Part shown: piece by piece, positions 37,980-46,752 of the stretch | Layout: each line of letters starts with the position of its first letter | How positions within the stretch are numbered: position 1 is the stretch's first letter | Origin: Marinomonas piezotolerans | GTDB taxonomy: Bacteria > Pseudomonadota > Gammaproteobacteria > Pseudomonadales > Marinomonadaceae | Reading direction: 5' to 3' | Length of the DNA stretch: 64,000 nt | NCBI RefSeq assembly: GCF_003362755.1 | Contig: NZ_QKRA01000003.1 | Coordinates: 248,001 to 312,000, forward strand | The notes under the pieces: generated by a model | What the model was told of the DNA's origin: nothing | The model's input: the letters and a program-made list of their open reading frames with translations, nothing else | Database searches by the model: none | Translations under genes and position numbers: made by a program

Positions 37980-38882
37980 CTAGTCAACCTTAGCTTCAGC
38001 TCGCGCAATGCCATGTGTACCACTTTGCTCCGCCAAATGGTTGTGTAGCTCTTCGATGATCACTTTTCTCGGATTGTTTATTCGTTCGACGATCCCAATC
38101 TTTCGCGACAATTGGGGGGTCCCAAACTCGATTTTTACTAGATTAGTCATTTCTGATTCTACTAGAAACATGTGTGGAACGACTGTAATACCTAAGCCAC
38201 TTCGTACGCAGGTTATCAGAGCATTGATGGTATCCACCTCTGCGACATCATTGGTGATTACACCCATTGATGAGAGTTCGGCATCAATAACATTGGCTAG
38301 TGGTACGGCACTTTTAAAACGAATAAATGGATATTCATTTAGCATGTCTTTTAGTGGTCGTATCGCCATGTTGCTGGGCAGTATCAGCCATAGAGGTTCA
38401 TCTAAAAAAGGCTGCCAAGTTAAATGTTGAGGAATACTGATATGCTCCGCGATGATGGCAGCATCTAGGTGGCCCGAAGCGACATCTGACACAAGCTGTG
38501 CAGAAAGTCCTATGCGAAGGTTGGTTTTCAAATCTGGGTATTTAGATCGCATTTTGACCATGGCCCCTGGCACAACATTGACGGCGCTAGAGCGAACAGA
38601 ACCAATCATTAAAGTGCCAGTGATCAAATCTCCGCGTAAAGATAGCTTGGTGTCTTCTTCTAAACGAATGATCTTGCTCGCCATTTCAATGACTTGTAAC
38701 CCTTGAGGGGTAAAAGTGGGTGGTCGAGTGGTTCGGTCGAAGAGCTGTGTTCTAAGTTCTTGTTCTAGCGAAACTACTTGCTGCCCAACAGCGGCCGCAG
38801 TCAAATTCACTTTTTCTGCCGCCTGCGAAAAGGTCTTGTATTTGTGGATCGCTAACAAAGTTTTAAGGTGTCTTGTATTCAT
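37980..38882 (-). CDS. LysR-type regulator, divergent from the dehydrogenase-aldolase operon
   Basis: 300 residues, N-terminal HTH (MNTRHLKTLLAIHKYKTFSQ, AAEKVNLTAAAVGQQVVSLE, LFDRTTRPPTFTPQGLQV) and effector domain from about 90 (TGTLMIGSVRSSAVNVVPG). It lies divergent, about 150 bases from the D-2-hydroxyacid dehydrogenase gene, whose operon it probably controls. The intervening DNA is AT-rich with no clean T-N11-A box that I can single out. Confidence 0.9.
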   Translation of the reverse strand: MNTRHLKTLLAIHKYKTFSQAAEKVNLTAAAVGQQVVSLEQELRTQLFDRTTRPPTFTPQGLQVIEMASKIIRLEEDTKLSLRGDLITGTLMIGSVRSSAVNVVPGAMVKMRSKYPDLKTNLRIGLSAQLVSDVASGHLDAAIIAEHISIPQHLTWQPFLDEPLWLILPSNMAIRPLKDMLNEYPFIRFKSAVPLANVIDAELSSMGVITNDVAEVDTINALITCVRSGLGITVVPHMFLVESEMTNLVKIEFGTPQLSRKIGIVERINNPRKVIIEELHNHLAEQSGTHGIARAEAKVD

Positions 38883-39031
38883 AAATAAAGATAACCTTTA
38901 TATATTGTAAAATATTATTCGATATACTAAAGCAAATGTTTCTCGTAGTCTATTTTCATCGAATCTCAGACGTCCTTACTTAGTGTTTGACGTTCGGGGT
39001 GATTGTTTTTCTAAACGATGATAAGAAGAAT

Positions 39032-40045
39032 ATGGCAACGAAAAATATCCTTGTTACAGGGCCTGGGCTGGCGCCTAGTGCTACCAAATTCTTGGAAGAA
39101 AAGGGTTACACCCCTATTCATACTCCTCCTTATGCAGACAGTGACACCATTGCTAGCTTACTTCGTGAGACTCAGGCTGTCGGTGTTATTTCGCGCATGG
39201 GCCGGCTTGATGCTGAAACGCTTGATGCAGGTCTTCCTCACCTTAAAGTCATTGCAAAGCACGGTGTTGGTGTAGACAACATTGATATCGACGCGGCTGC
39301 GAAGCGCAATATCCCTGTTGTTGTTGCAACCGGCGCAAATGCTGTTTCGGTGGCTGAGCATGCGATTGCTTTGATGTTTTCTGCTGTTAAGCGTGTTTTG
39401 CCGCTTGATGAGAGTCTACGAGCTGGCCGCTGGGAAAAGCCTGGATTTTCGGGAGTAGAGCTGGCAGGCAAAAATATGGGTCTATTTGGTATGGGTGCGA
39501 TTGCGCAAGCCACAGCTAAAATGGCGAAAGCTTTTGGCCTTAACCTATTTGGCTATGACCCTTATGCGAGTGATGAGGTGTTTGCAGAGTACGGTGTGAC
39601 ACGCTGCGACAGCATTGAAGAGATGCTAGTGAATAGCAATGTTCTTAGCTTGCATTGCCCGTTGACTGATCAAACTCGCGAGATCATTAACGCAGAGAAT
39701 ATCGCGCGAATGCCAAAAGGTAGCTACATCGTCAATACCGCTCGTGGTGGGTTGATTGATGAAAATGCGCTGGTTGCAGCGATCCAGTCTGGTCATTTAG
39801 CTGGCGCTGGTCTTGATACGTTTGCCGTTGAGCCTCCATCAGCGGATCACCCTTTCCTTAAAGAAGACGCCATTGTGGTGACACCCCATATTGGTGGTGT
39901 GACAACAGAAGGCAGCACTCGCGTTAGTGAAGATGCAGTCGCTGGTGTCGTAGCGATTGTCGAAGGTGATCGTCTACCCGCTCATCGCATTATTAACCGC
40001 AAGTTGTTAGCAGACCCCGCACAGTTCGTGCAGCAAGGAGAATAA
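39032..40045 (+). CDS. D-isomer-specific 2-hydroxyacid dehydrogenase
   Basis: 337 residues from the ATG at 39032; the upstream TTG-initiated extension of 15 codons looks non-coding. NAD fold LFGMGAIAQATAKMAKAFG near residue 150, catalytic Arg in NTARGGLIDE near 236, Glu in FAVEPPSADHP near 265 and His in VVTPHIGGVTTEGS near 285 complete the active-site set. It resembles phosphoglycerate dehydrogenase, but without ACT or other regulatory domains and in an operon with an RraA-type aldolase and a TTT transporter, so oxidation of a catabolic 2-hydroxyacid is more likely than serine synthesis. Confidence 0.88.
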   Translation: MATKNILVTGPGLAPSATKFLEEKGYTPIHTPPYADSDTIASLLRETQAVGVISRMGRLDAETLDAGLPHLKVIAKHGVGVDNIDIDAAAKRNIPVVVATGANAVSVAEHAIALMFSAVKRVLPLDESLRAGRWEKPGFSGVELAGKNMGLFGMGAIAQATAKMAKAFGLNLFGYDPYASDEVFAEYGVTRCDSIEEMLVNSNVLSLHCPLTDQTREIINAENIARMPKGSYIVNTARGGLIDENALVAAIQSGHLAGAGLDTFAVEPPSADHPFLKEDAIVVTPHIGGVTTEGSTRVSEDAVAGVVAIVEGDRLPAHRIINRKLLADPAQFVQQGE

Positions 40046-40048
40046 GAA

Positions 40049-40726
40049 ATGTCTATTGGTTTTCAAATATTGAACCGTGAACGCAAAGCGTCAGAAGAAA
40101 TGATTAAAGCTTTTACTGGTCTTCCAGTAGCAAACGTCTCTGATTCAATGAACCGCGTCTTCGCTGCTGGCCCTACATTACGTCCAATGCATGCTTCTGG
40201 TGCAATGATCGGTTCAGCGATCACTGTTAAGACACGTCCAGGCGATAACTTGATGCTTCATAAAGCTATTGATATGGCGGAGCCAGGTGATGTGATTGTT
40301 GTTGATGCGGGCGGTGATTTAAGTAACGCATTAATGGGTGAGTTGATGCTAGCTCATGCGATTAACCGTGGTGTTGCTGGTTTTGTATTGAACGGCGCTA
40401 TCCGTGACTTGGATGCGTTCGTAGAAACAAACTTGCCTACATTTGCCGCTGGTGTCACTCATCGTGGTCCATACAAAGACGGCCCTGGTGAAATTAATGT
40501 TCCTGTGAGTATTGATGGCATGGTGATTCACCCAGGCGATATCGTCATTGGTGATTGCGACGGTGTACTAGCGGTTCCACTGGACCACGCGGAAGAGGTG
40601 CTAGCTAGCACGATGGCGAAGCAGGACAAAGAAGTGAAACAAATGGCTGCGATTGAAGCGCGTACAAATGACCGCAGTTGGGTTGATGTCGCGCTAAAAG
40701 AAAAAGGCTGCAAGTTTCCAGAATAA
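40049..40726 (+). CDS. RraA-family 4-hydroxy-2-oxoacid aldolase-like protein
   Basis: 225 residues. The family's metal/catalytic pattern, acidic residue-X20-Arg-Asp, is seen as Glu98...Arg119-Asp120 (GELMLAHAINRG to NGAIRDLDAF), with DAGGDLSNALMG before it. This keeps the residues of 4-hydroxy-4-methyl-2-oxoglutarate / 4-carboxy-4-hydroxy-2-oxoadipate aldolases, which split their substrate to pyruvate and a second oxoacid. RNase-E-inhibitor function is unlikely. AAGGAG precedes the ATG, three bases after the dehydrogenase stop; the dehydrogenase could supply or remove the 2-oxoacid. Confidence 0.85.
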   Translation: MSIGFQILNRERKASEEMIKAFTGLPVANVSDSMNRVFAAGPTLRPMHASGAMIGSAITVKTRPGDNLMLHKAIDMAEPGDVIVVDAGGDLSNALMGELMLAHAINRGVAGFVLNGAIRDLDAFVETNLPTFAAGVTHRGPYKDGPGEINVPVSIDGMVIHPGDIVIGDCDGVLAVPLDHAEEVLASTMAKQDKEVKQMAAIEARTNDRSWVDVALKEKGCKFPE

Positions 40727-40738
40727 AACGCAATTTTT

Positions 40739-40792
40739 CGCTAGGAGGGTCATTTGAACCCCCTAGCGAGCGACGTATTTGAGCCTTGGCTC
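40739..40792 (+). repeat. Two hairpins between the aldolase and tctC genes
   Basis: First stem CGCTAGG with a bulge and GGGT, pairing with ACCC and CCTAGCG (40739-40768). Second stem TTGAGC-CTTG-GCTCAA (40779-40794). Neither has a T-run, so an mRNA processing or stabilising role for the following tctC message is more likely than termination. Confidence 0.5.
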
Positions 40793-40843
40793 AATTTATG
40801 GGGAATCAATCCCAACTACACGCAAAATCTCAGGAGAAGACGC

Positions 40844-41797
40844 ATGTTCAATTATAAAAAGAAAGCTGCGCTTATGAGTGCCTTGTTATTCGCATCGGGT
40901 GCTGCATTGGCTGATTACCCAGAAAAACCCATTACTCTAATTGTTGGTTTTTCTGCAGGTGGTGGTACGGACGTTATGGCGCGTAATGTTGCACCATTTG
41001 TTGAGAAGTACCTAGGTAATGATGCCAGCATTGTTGTGAAAAACATGCCCGGTGCCAGCGGACAAATCGGTATTACCGAAGTGGCCCACTCTGACCCAGA
41101 TGGTTACACACTGGGTACGTATAACCTTCCAGGTATGATGGCTCGTACATTAGACCGTGAAGCGAAATACTCAGCTGACAGCTTTACCTTCCTTGCGAAC
41201 ATCGTTAGTGACCCGAATGTCATTGTAACGTCTAAGAAAACAGGTATTACCTCTGTTAAAGAATTGATCGATGCGGCTCAAAAAGCACCGGGTTCAATCA
41301 CAGTGGGGATGTCGAGCCTTGGTGGTGATGATCATCTTGGTTTAACGAAATTCCAAAGTCTGACTGATACTAAATTCACCATCATTCCGTTTAAAGGCTC
41401 GTCGGCAGCACGTACTGCCATCCTAGGTGGCCATGTTGCAGCGGGTGTTTTGAATGTGTCAGAAGTTGCGGCGTTTAAAGACGAGTTGAATGTGATCGGT
41501 GTAGCGAAAGCTACGCGTTCTGAGTTTGCTCCGAACGTGAAAACATTCAAAGAGCAAGGCGTGGAGTTTTACAACGGAGCATTGCGTGGCTTTGTAGCGC
41601 CAGCAGGATTGCCAGCAGACGTAGAGCTTAAACTGCTTGAAGCGTTCTCTAAAGCAGCGAGTGACCCTGAAATGTTAGCCAAAATGAAAGCGACAGCCAA
41701 CCCAGTTGAAGCGTCTATCGGGTTAGATTTCAAAAACCTGAACAATGAACTTTATGATTTGGCAAAACAGGCGTGGGAAACCACTCCTTGGAAATAA
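40844..41797 (+). CDS. TctC-family periplasmic binding protein (TTT system 2)
   Basis: About 317 residues from the ATG at 40844, which has AGGAG eight bases upstream and starts a proper signal peptide (FNYKKKAALMSALLFASGAA, cleavage at ALA/DYPEK). A 30-codon upstream extension of the frame spans the hairpin region and is not coding. Binding loops LIVGFSAGGGTDVMARNVA and VVKNMPGASGQIGIT are clear. It is paralogous to the orphan at 36941. A strong terminator-like hairpin follows before tctB. Confidence 0.92.
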   Translation: MFNYKKKAALMSALLFASGAALADYPEKPITLIVGFSAGGGTDVMARNVAPFVEKYLGNDASIVVKNMPGASGQIGITEVAHSDPDGYTLGTYNLPGMMARTLDREAKYSADSFTFLANIVSDPNVIVTSKKTGITSVKELIDAAQKAPGSITVGMSSLGGDDHLGLTKFQSLTDTKFTIIPFKGSSAARTAILGGHVAAGVLNVSEVAAFKDELNVIGVAKATRSEFAPNVKTFKEQGVEFYNGALRGFVAPAGLPADVELKLLEAFSKAASDPEMLAKMKATANPVEASIGLDFKNLNNELYDLAKQAWETTPWK

Positions 41798-41805
41798 AAC
41801 TTTTT

Positions 41806-41839
41806 GGTGCGGGGTGAACGTTCCCCGCACCTTTTTTTT
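41806..41839 (+). terminator. Intrinsic terminator/attenuator between tctC and tctB (system 2)
   Basis: Nine-base stem GGTGCGGGG / CCCCGCACC (41806-41814, 41823-41831) followed by eight T. It lies after the tctC stop and before the tctB start, so it should lower permease transcription relative to the binding protein. Confidence 0.88.
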
Positions 41840-41862
41840 ATCCTTTTGAATAGTGGCTTGTG

Positions 41863-42321
41863 ATGAATAATAACAATTCAAAACCATTGTTGCGGCCGAT
41901 GATAGTAATTGCATTCTGCATTTTTATCGCATCAGCTGCGTTCCTCATTCCTGCGTTGAAGCTAAACGGTAACGCTTCGCTATTACCTGTTGCCATGCTT
42001 GTAGCGTTAATGGGGCTGTCAGTCATTCTAGTCGTGATTGACGTCAAAAAGGCTCTTAATAATAACGAGCCTCATAAACCGGCTCTTCAATCACCTTCGC
42101 GTGTCGTCGGAGCCTTATTGTCGGTTTTTCTCTTCGTCACTTGCGTAGATTTCTTCGGATTTTATTTAACAACCGCGATTTTCGTACCGGTGACGGCTTA
42201 CCTTTTTGGCTGCCGCAGCTTAAAAGTCCTTCTTGCTTCCGATGTGATCGTGGTAGCAGGCATTTATCTAATCTTTAGTGTTGCGATGTCTAAAGATTTT
42301 CCAATGGGCTCAATTTGGTAA
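41863..42321 (+). CDS. TctB-family small permease subunit (TTT system 2)
   Basis: About 152 residues starting at the ATG at 41863 (a GTG directly before it is possible). Four hydrophobic segments: IVIAFCIFIASAAFLIPAL, LLPVAMLVALMGLSVILVVI, RVVGALLSVFLFVTCVDFFG and DVIVVAGIYLIFSVAMS. The pattern and the position between tctC and tctA identify it. It ends 12 bases before tctA. Confidence 0.85.
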   Translation: MNNNNSKPLLRPMIVIAFCIFIASAAFLIPALKLNGNASLLPVAMLVALMGLSVILVVIDVKKALNNNEPHKPALQSPSRVVGALLSVFLFVTCVDFFGFYLTTAIFVPVTAYLFGCRSLKVLLASDVIVVAGIYLIFSVAMSKDFPMGSIW

Positions 42322-42333
42322 AGGCGACTGATT

Positions 42334-43833
42334 ATGTACATGGATCTTATTTCTGCGCTACCAAGCGTGCTCTCATTTGATAACTTTTTTGCCATCGTAA
42401 TCGGTGTTTTGTCAGGTATTGCTGTGGGTGCAATGCCAGGTTTGAGCGCTACGATGGCTATTTCTGTACTTGTCCCTTTTACATTTGGATTAGATCCTTT
42501 GGTTGCTTTAGGGCTCATGGCTGGTATCTACAATGGAGCGATGTATGGTGGCGCTATACCGGCTGTTTTACTTCGTATTCCAGGCACCCCAGCGGCCGTA
42601 GCGACCAGTTTTGATGGGTATCCAATGGCTCAAAGTGGCCGTGGTGGCTTCGCTTTGCAAGTCGCCGTTGTGTCCTCCGCGATTGGCGGTATCGCCAGTG
42701 CGTTAGCGCTAATGTTGCTGGCACCGCCATTAGCAAAAGTCACTCTATTATTTGGCCCAGCAGAAGTATTTTGGATCGCTGTATTTGGTTTATGTAGCAT
42801 CATTTTCCTTCTGGGTGAAAGCCCTATTAAAGGCCTAATCAGCGCTTGTTTCGGTATCTTTGTCTCAATGGTCGGGGCTGATCCCATCACTAGTGAAGAC
42901 CGCTTTACGTTTGGCCAATTGGAACTGTTAGACGGTATCAATATGGTTATCCTGCTGGTTGGTCTATATGCCATGCCTCCGGTAATCGATTTGCTGGAGC
43001 AGCCACTGGATACAAAAGAGGCGGGTAAAGCACTGAAAACCGAATCTCTATTACGTAGTTTTCCAAGAATGTTTCACTTCTGGAAGACTTGGCTACGCTC
43101 CTCACTCATCGGTATCTGGATCGGTATATTGCCGGGTGCAGGTGGTTCGATGGCAGCATTCATGTCTTATAACGAAGCGCGCCGCGCGAGTAGTAATCCT
43201 GATGAGTGGGGTAAAGGTGAGCCAGAGGGTGTTGCTGCATCCGAGACAGCCAATAACGCAGACACTGCTTCCGCGTTGATTCCAGCACTGACGTTGGGTA
43301 TCCCTGGCACTGCAGTAGCGGCGGTTATGTTGGGCGGTTTGTTGGTTCATGGTTTGCAGCCTGGCCCGATGTTGTTCCGCGATAACCCAGATATTGTCTT
43401 TGGCTTTATGTGGCAGTTCCTATTCGGCGCGATTCTGCTCATTTTCCTAGGCGGCTCTTTGGCAACAAACAGTTTCGCTCATCTATTGAAACTGCCTCGT
43501 CCAGTGCTCGGTGCCATCATCATCGTATTGATGTTTATCGGCGTGTACTCGATTAATGGGCGGATGTTTGATGTGTATTTGATGCTAGGTTTTGGCTTGA
43601 TTGGCTATGTGATGGATAAGTTTAAATTCCCATTACCACCCGTCGTACTTGGCTTGATCCTAGGTGGCTTTGCTGAAGAAAACCTACGTTTAACCCTATT
43701 GATAGGGCAAGGACAATGGTCATCACTGTTTGCCAACACAACGAGCTTGGTGTTGGTTGCAATGACTATCGCGGTAGTAGTTGGTCCTATGATCAAGCGT
43801 CGCGTTGTCAAGGCTCGAAAATCTGAAAGCTAA
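42334..43833 (+). CDS. TctA-family large permease subunit (TTT system 2)
   Basis: 499 residues with TctA signatures: GVLSGIAVGAMPGLSATMAI, YNGAMYGGAIPAVLLRIPG, TPAAVATSFDGYPMAQSG, the second repeat GILPGAGGSMAAFMSYNEAR and SALIPALTLGIPGTAVAAVM. It is clearly homologous to, but not a copy of, the TctA at 33406. It forms the proton- or sodium-driven channel for the ligand bound by the system 2 TctC. Confidence 0.95.
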   Translation: MYMDLISALPSVLSFDNFFAIVIGVLSGIAVGAMPGLSATMAISVLVPFTFGLDPLVALGLMAGIYNGAMYGGAIPAVLLRIPGTPAAVATSFDGYPMAQSGRGGFALQVAVVSSAIGGIASALALMLLAPPLAKVTLLFGPAEVFWIAVFGLCSIIFLLGESPIKGLISACFGIFVSMVGADPITSEDRFTFGQLELLDGINMVILLVGLYAMPPVIDLLEQPLDTKEAGKALKTESLLRSFPRMFHFWKTWLRSSLIGIWIGILPGAGGSMAAFMSYNEARRASSNPDEWGKGEPEGVAASETANNADTASALIPALTLGIPGTAVAAVMLGGLLVHGLQPGPMLFRDNPDIVFGFMWQFLFGAILLIFLGGSLATNSFAHLLKLPRPVLGAIIIVLMFIGVYSINGRMFDVYLMLGFGLIGYVMDKFKFPLPPVVLGLILGGFAEENLRLTLLIGQGQWSSLFANTTSLVLVAMTIAVVVGPMIKRRVVKARKSES

Positions 43834-43961
43834 TAAATAAAAGAGTATAGGAGGGGCTGGCACTTAGTGGAGTCAGGCTCTCTTTTCGTAAGTGGCCATG
43901 GAACTCATTGGCTAATGTTGTAAACAATAATAAATATATCGCAAATGTTACGGAGACTGAT

Positions 43962-44933
43962 ATGAAATTGAAAATGATAGTTGCCAGTGCTGTTATGGCT
44001 TGTACGGTTGCTGCGCATGCAACAAGTTGGACTGGGTATACCTATTCTTCTGTATCGACCACTGCTGCAGTAAAAGGTATGACTCGGATTAGCGAGCGTG
44101 TTGCCTCTGAAACCGACGGCGATTTAGACATTAAAATTCACCTTGGTAAAACCCTCCAAATTAAATCTTCTGATATCACTCAAGCGGTTGGCGATGGCAT
44201 TGTTGATTTCGCTGCAGATTATTTCTTTTCTGGTAATGTCCCGATTGCGCGAGTATTGAACTTGCCAATGCTGATCGAAAATGATCAAGAATGGCAAAAG
44301 GCTTATGCTGCCATGCTACCAATGCTAGAAGAGTCGTTTGCGCAGCAAGATGTTGTATTGTTGGGGGGGTACCGCTACCCACAACAAGTATTCTTCACGA
44401 CATTTCCTATCGATGAGCTAAGTGATATAGAGGGCCACAAAATCCGTGTTACGTCACCTGAGCAAGGTAAATTTGTCGAGACATTTGGCGGATTGCCAAT
44501 TACGTTGTCGGGCAGCGAAGTACCAACAGCTCTAGAGCGCGGTGTCATTGATGGCGTTCTAACGGCTAGTGCAGGCGGGGCGAAGAAGTGGCATGAATTC
44601 TTACCCAATAACTATCGTTTTGCTGTGAACTACGGCAATTCCATGATTATTGCGAACATTGACTCGTTTGAGGATTTAGATAAAGACGAGCAAGCGACGT
44701 TACGTGACATTGTTGCGGATGAAGGTGACAAAATTTCTGCTGAGTTCATTGAAGATGAGAAAAAGCAGATGGCTTTCCAGCAATCTAAAGGTATGAAGAT
44801 CACTATGGTTGCAGACGGCGATGCACAAAAAGCACGTGACCTGCTTCGTCCATACTGGTCTGAGTGGGCGAAAGAGAACGGCCCTCAATATGAGCAGGCT
44901 TTGTCATTAGTGCTAAAGGCGATTGGTAAGTAA
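43962..44933 (+). CDS. TRAP transporter substrate-binding protein (DctP family)
   Basis: About 323 residues from the ATG at 43962, with GGAG upstream and a signal peptide (MKLKMIVASAVMACTVAAHA, then TSWTGY); the earlier ATG at 43908 lacks both. The DctP elements are present: the substrate-carboxylate Arg in GHKIRVTSPEQGKFVETFG near residue 150 and ALERGVIDGVLTASAGGAKKW near 195. It binds an organic acid in the periplasm for the TRAP membrane subunits that follow. Confidence 0.92.
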   Translation: MKLKMIVASAVMACTVAAHATSWTGYTYSSVSTTAAVKGMTRISERVASETDGDLDIKIHLGKTLQIKSSDITQAVGDGIVDFAADYFFSGNVPIARVLNLPMLIENDQEWQKAYAAMLPMLEESFAQQDVVLLGGYRYPQQVFFTTFPIDELSDIEGHKIRVTSPEQGKFVETFGGLPITLSGSEVPTALERGVIDGVLTASAGGAKKWHEFLPNNYRFAVNYGNSMIIANIDSFEDLDKDEQATLRDIVADEGDKISAEFIEDEKKQMAFQQSKGMKITMVADGDAQKARDLLRPYWSEWAKENGPQYEQALSLVLKAIGK

Positions 44934-44934
44934 T

Positions 44935-45456
44935 ATGCATTCCGAGCAACCTTTACAAGGTGCGGCCCCCGCCGCACCTTTTTTTAACCTTTTGGGTAAA
45001 AGTGTGGGCGTCGTGACCTCTTTGATCCTCAGCGCATTGGTGTTGCTGGTATCGTTGGAAGTCTTTTTACGAGCAGTGTTTGGCTATTCACTTGGGTTTG
45101 TTGAGGAAGTCACGGGCTACTTAGTTGTGGCTCTGACTTTATTCGGTGCAGCAATGGCAGTGAGAGCTAATTCACTGTTCCAAGTGCAGGTGGTGTTTGA
45201 GGCATTTCCACCCTCAGTAAAACGGTTGCTTGGCACTTTGTTTGCGCTTATAGCCATTGCCATTTGTGTGGTGTTGGCGTGGAAAACATTTGATCTAGTT
45301 GGCAGCTCCTTTAGTCGTGGAAAGTTTGCCCCCACGGTTCTACGTACTCCTTTGTGGATTCCACAAACACTTTTGCCACTGGGTTTTGTGGTCATTGGGG
45401 TCTTTTTAGTAGAACACCTGCTTATCTTATTACGTGTGAAGGAAGGTGATCGATAA
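44935..45456 (+). CDS. TRAP transporter small permease (DctQ family)
   Basis: Up to 173 residues with four membrane segments: VVTSLILSALVLLVSLEVFL, FVEEVTGYLVVALTLFGAAM, LLGTLFALIAIAICVVLAW and LLPLGFVVIGVFLVEHLLI. The ATG at 44935 is used here, one base after the dctP stop, but it has only a weak ribosome-binding site, and the first 17 codons contain a complete intrinsic terminator. Initiation at TTG 44992 or GTG 45004 would leave the terminator intergenic, so the true start is uncertain. It overlaps dctM by one base (TAATG). Confidence 0.85.
   Translation: MHSEQPLQGAAPAAPFFNLLGKSVGVVTSLILSALVLLVSLEVFLRAVFGYSLGFVEEVTGYLVVALTLFGAAMAVRANSLFQVQVVFEAFPPSVKRLLGTLFALIAIAICVVLAWKTFDLVGSSFSRGKFAPTVLRTPLWIPQTLLPLGFVVIGVFLVEHLLILLRVKEGDR
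44957..44985 (+). terminator. Perfect intrinsic terminator at the dctP-dctQ junction
   Basis: Ten-base stem AAGGTGCGGC / GCCGCACCTT (44957-44966 and 44971-44980), CCCC loop, and seven T. It overlaps codons 8-17 of dctQ if the ATG at 44935 is the start. The stem core GGTGCGG also occurs in the tctC-tctB hairpin at 41806. Confidence 0.85.
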
Positions 45457-46748
45457 TGGAAGGCATTTTGATATTTGGCCTTCTTGTTGGCTTGATCGTT
45501 GGTGGTATGTGGGTCCAGTTTGCTGTTGCCAGTGCTGGTCTGACATACCTATGGGCCATCAAAGGGTTCGCAGGCTGGAAAGCGTTAGGTATTGTTAGCT
45601 GGGGGTCAGCAAATAGCTTTACTCTGGCCGCTATTCCGCTATTTATACTCATGGCAGAAATCTTATTGGGCTCGGGGCTTAGCTCCCGTTTGTACAACGG
45701 TGTTTCTCCATTTGTTCGCCGTTTGCCTGGTGGTTTGTTGCATACGAATATCGCGGGTAGTGGTATTTTTGCAGCGATCTCGGGTGGCAGTGCACCAACT
45801 GCGGCAGCGATGTCGACGGTGGCGTTACCTGAACTGTCATCACGTGGCTACAACATTCGCTTAGTGTCAGGCTCATTGGCGGCAGGGGGGACGTTAGGTA
45901 TTCTGATCCCGCCCTCAATCACTATGATCATCTATTCAACGTTTACTGAAACGTCCATTGCACAACTATTCTCTGCAGGTATGTTGCCAGGTATTTTGCT
46001 TGCTGCATTTTATATGGGGCTAATAATGATTCGTTGTACGTTGAATCCAAGTTTAGTGCCAGTGGATAAAAGTAAGCTGACATTTAAAGAGCTCTACACC
46101 GCATCACTTGACGTACTTCCATTTCTAATGCTCATCTTCATCGTATTGGGTAGCATTTATGGCGGTATTGCCACGCCGACTGAAGCGGGGGCTGTAGGCG
46201 TGCTAGGTGCGATGCTGGTAGCAGGCATTTATAAACGTTTAAACGTTGCCTTGTTACGTAACGCGCTCACTCGTACGATCAAAATGAGCGGTAATATTTT
46301 GTTTATCGTTTTCACCTCAATGATCTTCGCCTACGCGACGGCTTTGTCGGGAGCCGGTGAGACATTAGTTAATTATCTCCAAGAAGCAGACGTTTCGCGT
46401 TTCGCTTTTCTTGTGATTGTCATGGTGATTTTTGCAATCTTGGGTTGTTTTATGGAAGGCCTAGGTATGATTGCGATCATCGTTCCGGTCATTTTCCCAG
46501 CCTTGATGGCCTTAGACATAAACCTCATTTGGTTTGGTGTGTTTGTTGTTATTCTGGTGGAACTGGGTCAACTGACTCCGCCGCTGGGTGTGATCTTATT
46601 CGTCGTCGCTAGCTCGTCAAAGAAAGTGAAAGTCGAAGATGTCGTCATGGGAACACTGCCTTTCTTTATCGTGATCGTGGCATTCCTTTTCCTATTGATG
46701 GCGTTCCCAGAGATCGCTTTGTATTTACCCTCATTAACAACAGGTTGA
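45456..46748 (+). CDS. TRAP transporter large permease (DctM family)
   Basis: 430 residues, twelve or so hydrophobic segments. DctM landmarks: AIPLFILMAEILLGSGLSSRLY near residue 50, HTNIAGSGIFAAISGGSAPTAAAM near 95, GGTLGILIPPSITMIIY near 142, TPTEAGAVGVLGAM near 237, and LGCFMEGLGMIAIIVPVIFP near 330 with ELGQLTPPLGVILFVV. It is the ion-coupled channel. It is coupled to dctQ by a one-base overlap and followed four bases later by the SMP-30 gene. Confidence 0.95.
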   Translation: MEGILIFGLLVGLIVGGMWVQFAVASAGLTYLWAIKGFAGWKALGIVSWGSANSFTLAAIPLFILMAEILLGSGLSSRLYNGVSPFVRRLPGGLLHTNIAGSGIFAAISGGSAPTAAAMSTVALPELSSRGYNIRLVSGSLAAGGTLGILIPPSITMIIYSTFTETSIAQLFSAGMLPGILLAAFYMGLIMIRCTLNPSLVPVDKSKLTFKELYTASLDVLPFLMLIFIVLGSIYGGIATPTEAGAVGVLGAMLVAGIYKRLNVALLRNALTRTIKMSGNILFIVFTSMIFAYATALSGAGETLVNYLQEADVSRFAFLVIVMVIFAILGCFMEGLGMIAIIVPVIFPALMALDINLIWFGVFVVILVELGQLTPPLGVILFVVASSSKKVKVEDVVMGTLPFFIVIVAFLFLLMAFPEIALYLPSLTTG

Positions 46749-46752
46749 TAAC

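Noticed and set aside
39032..40045. Phosphoglycerate dehydrogenase (serA) for serine synthesis
   Set aside because: No ACT domain, and the operon holds an RraA-type aldolase and a TTT transporter, which indicates catabolism.
40049..40726. RraA as inhibitor of RNase E
   Set aside because: The catalytic Glu-X20-Arg-Asp pattern of the aldolase group is kept and the neighbours are catabolic.
43858..43875. TGGCAC-containing sequence upstream of the TRAP operon as a sigma-54 promoter
   Set aside because: No GC occurs at the required ten-base spacing.
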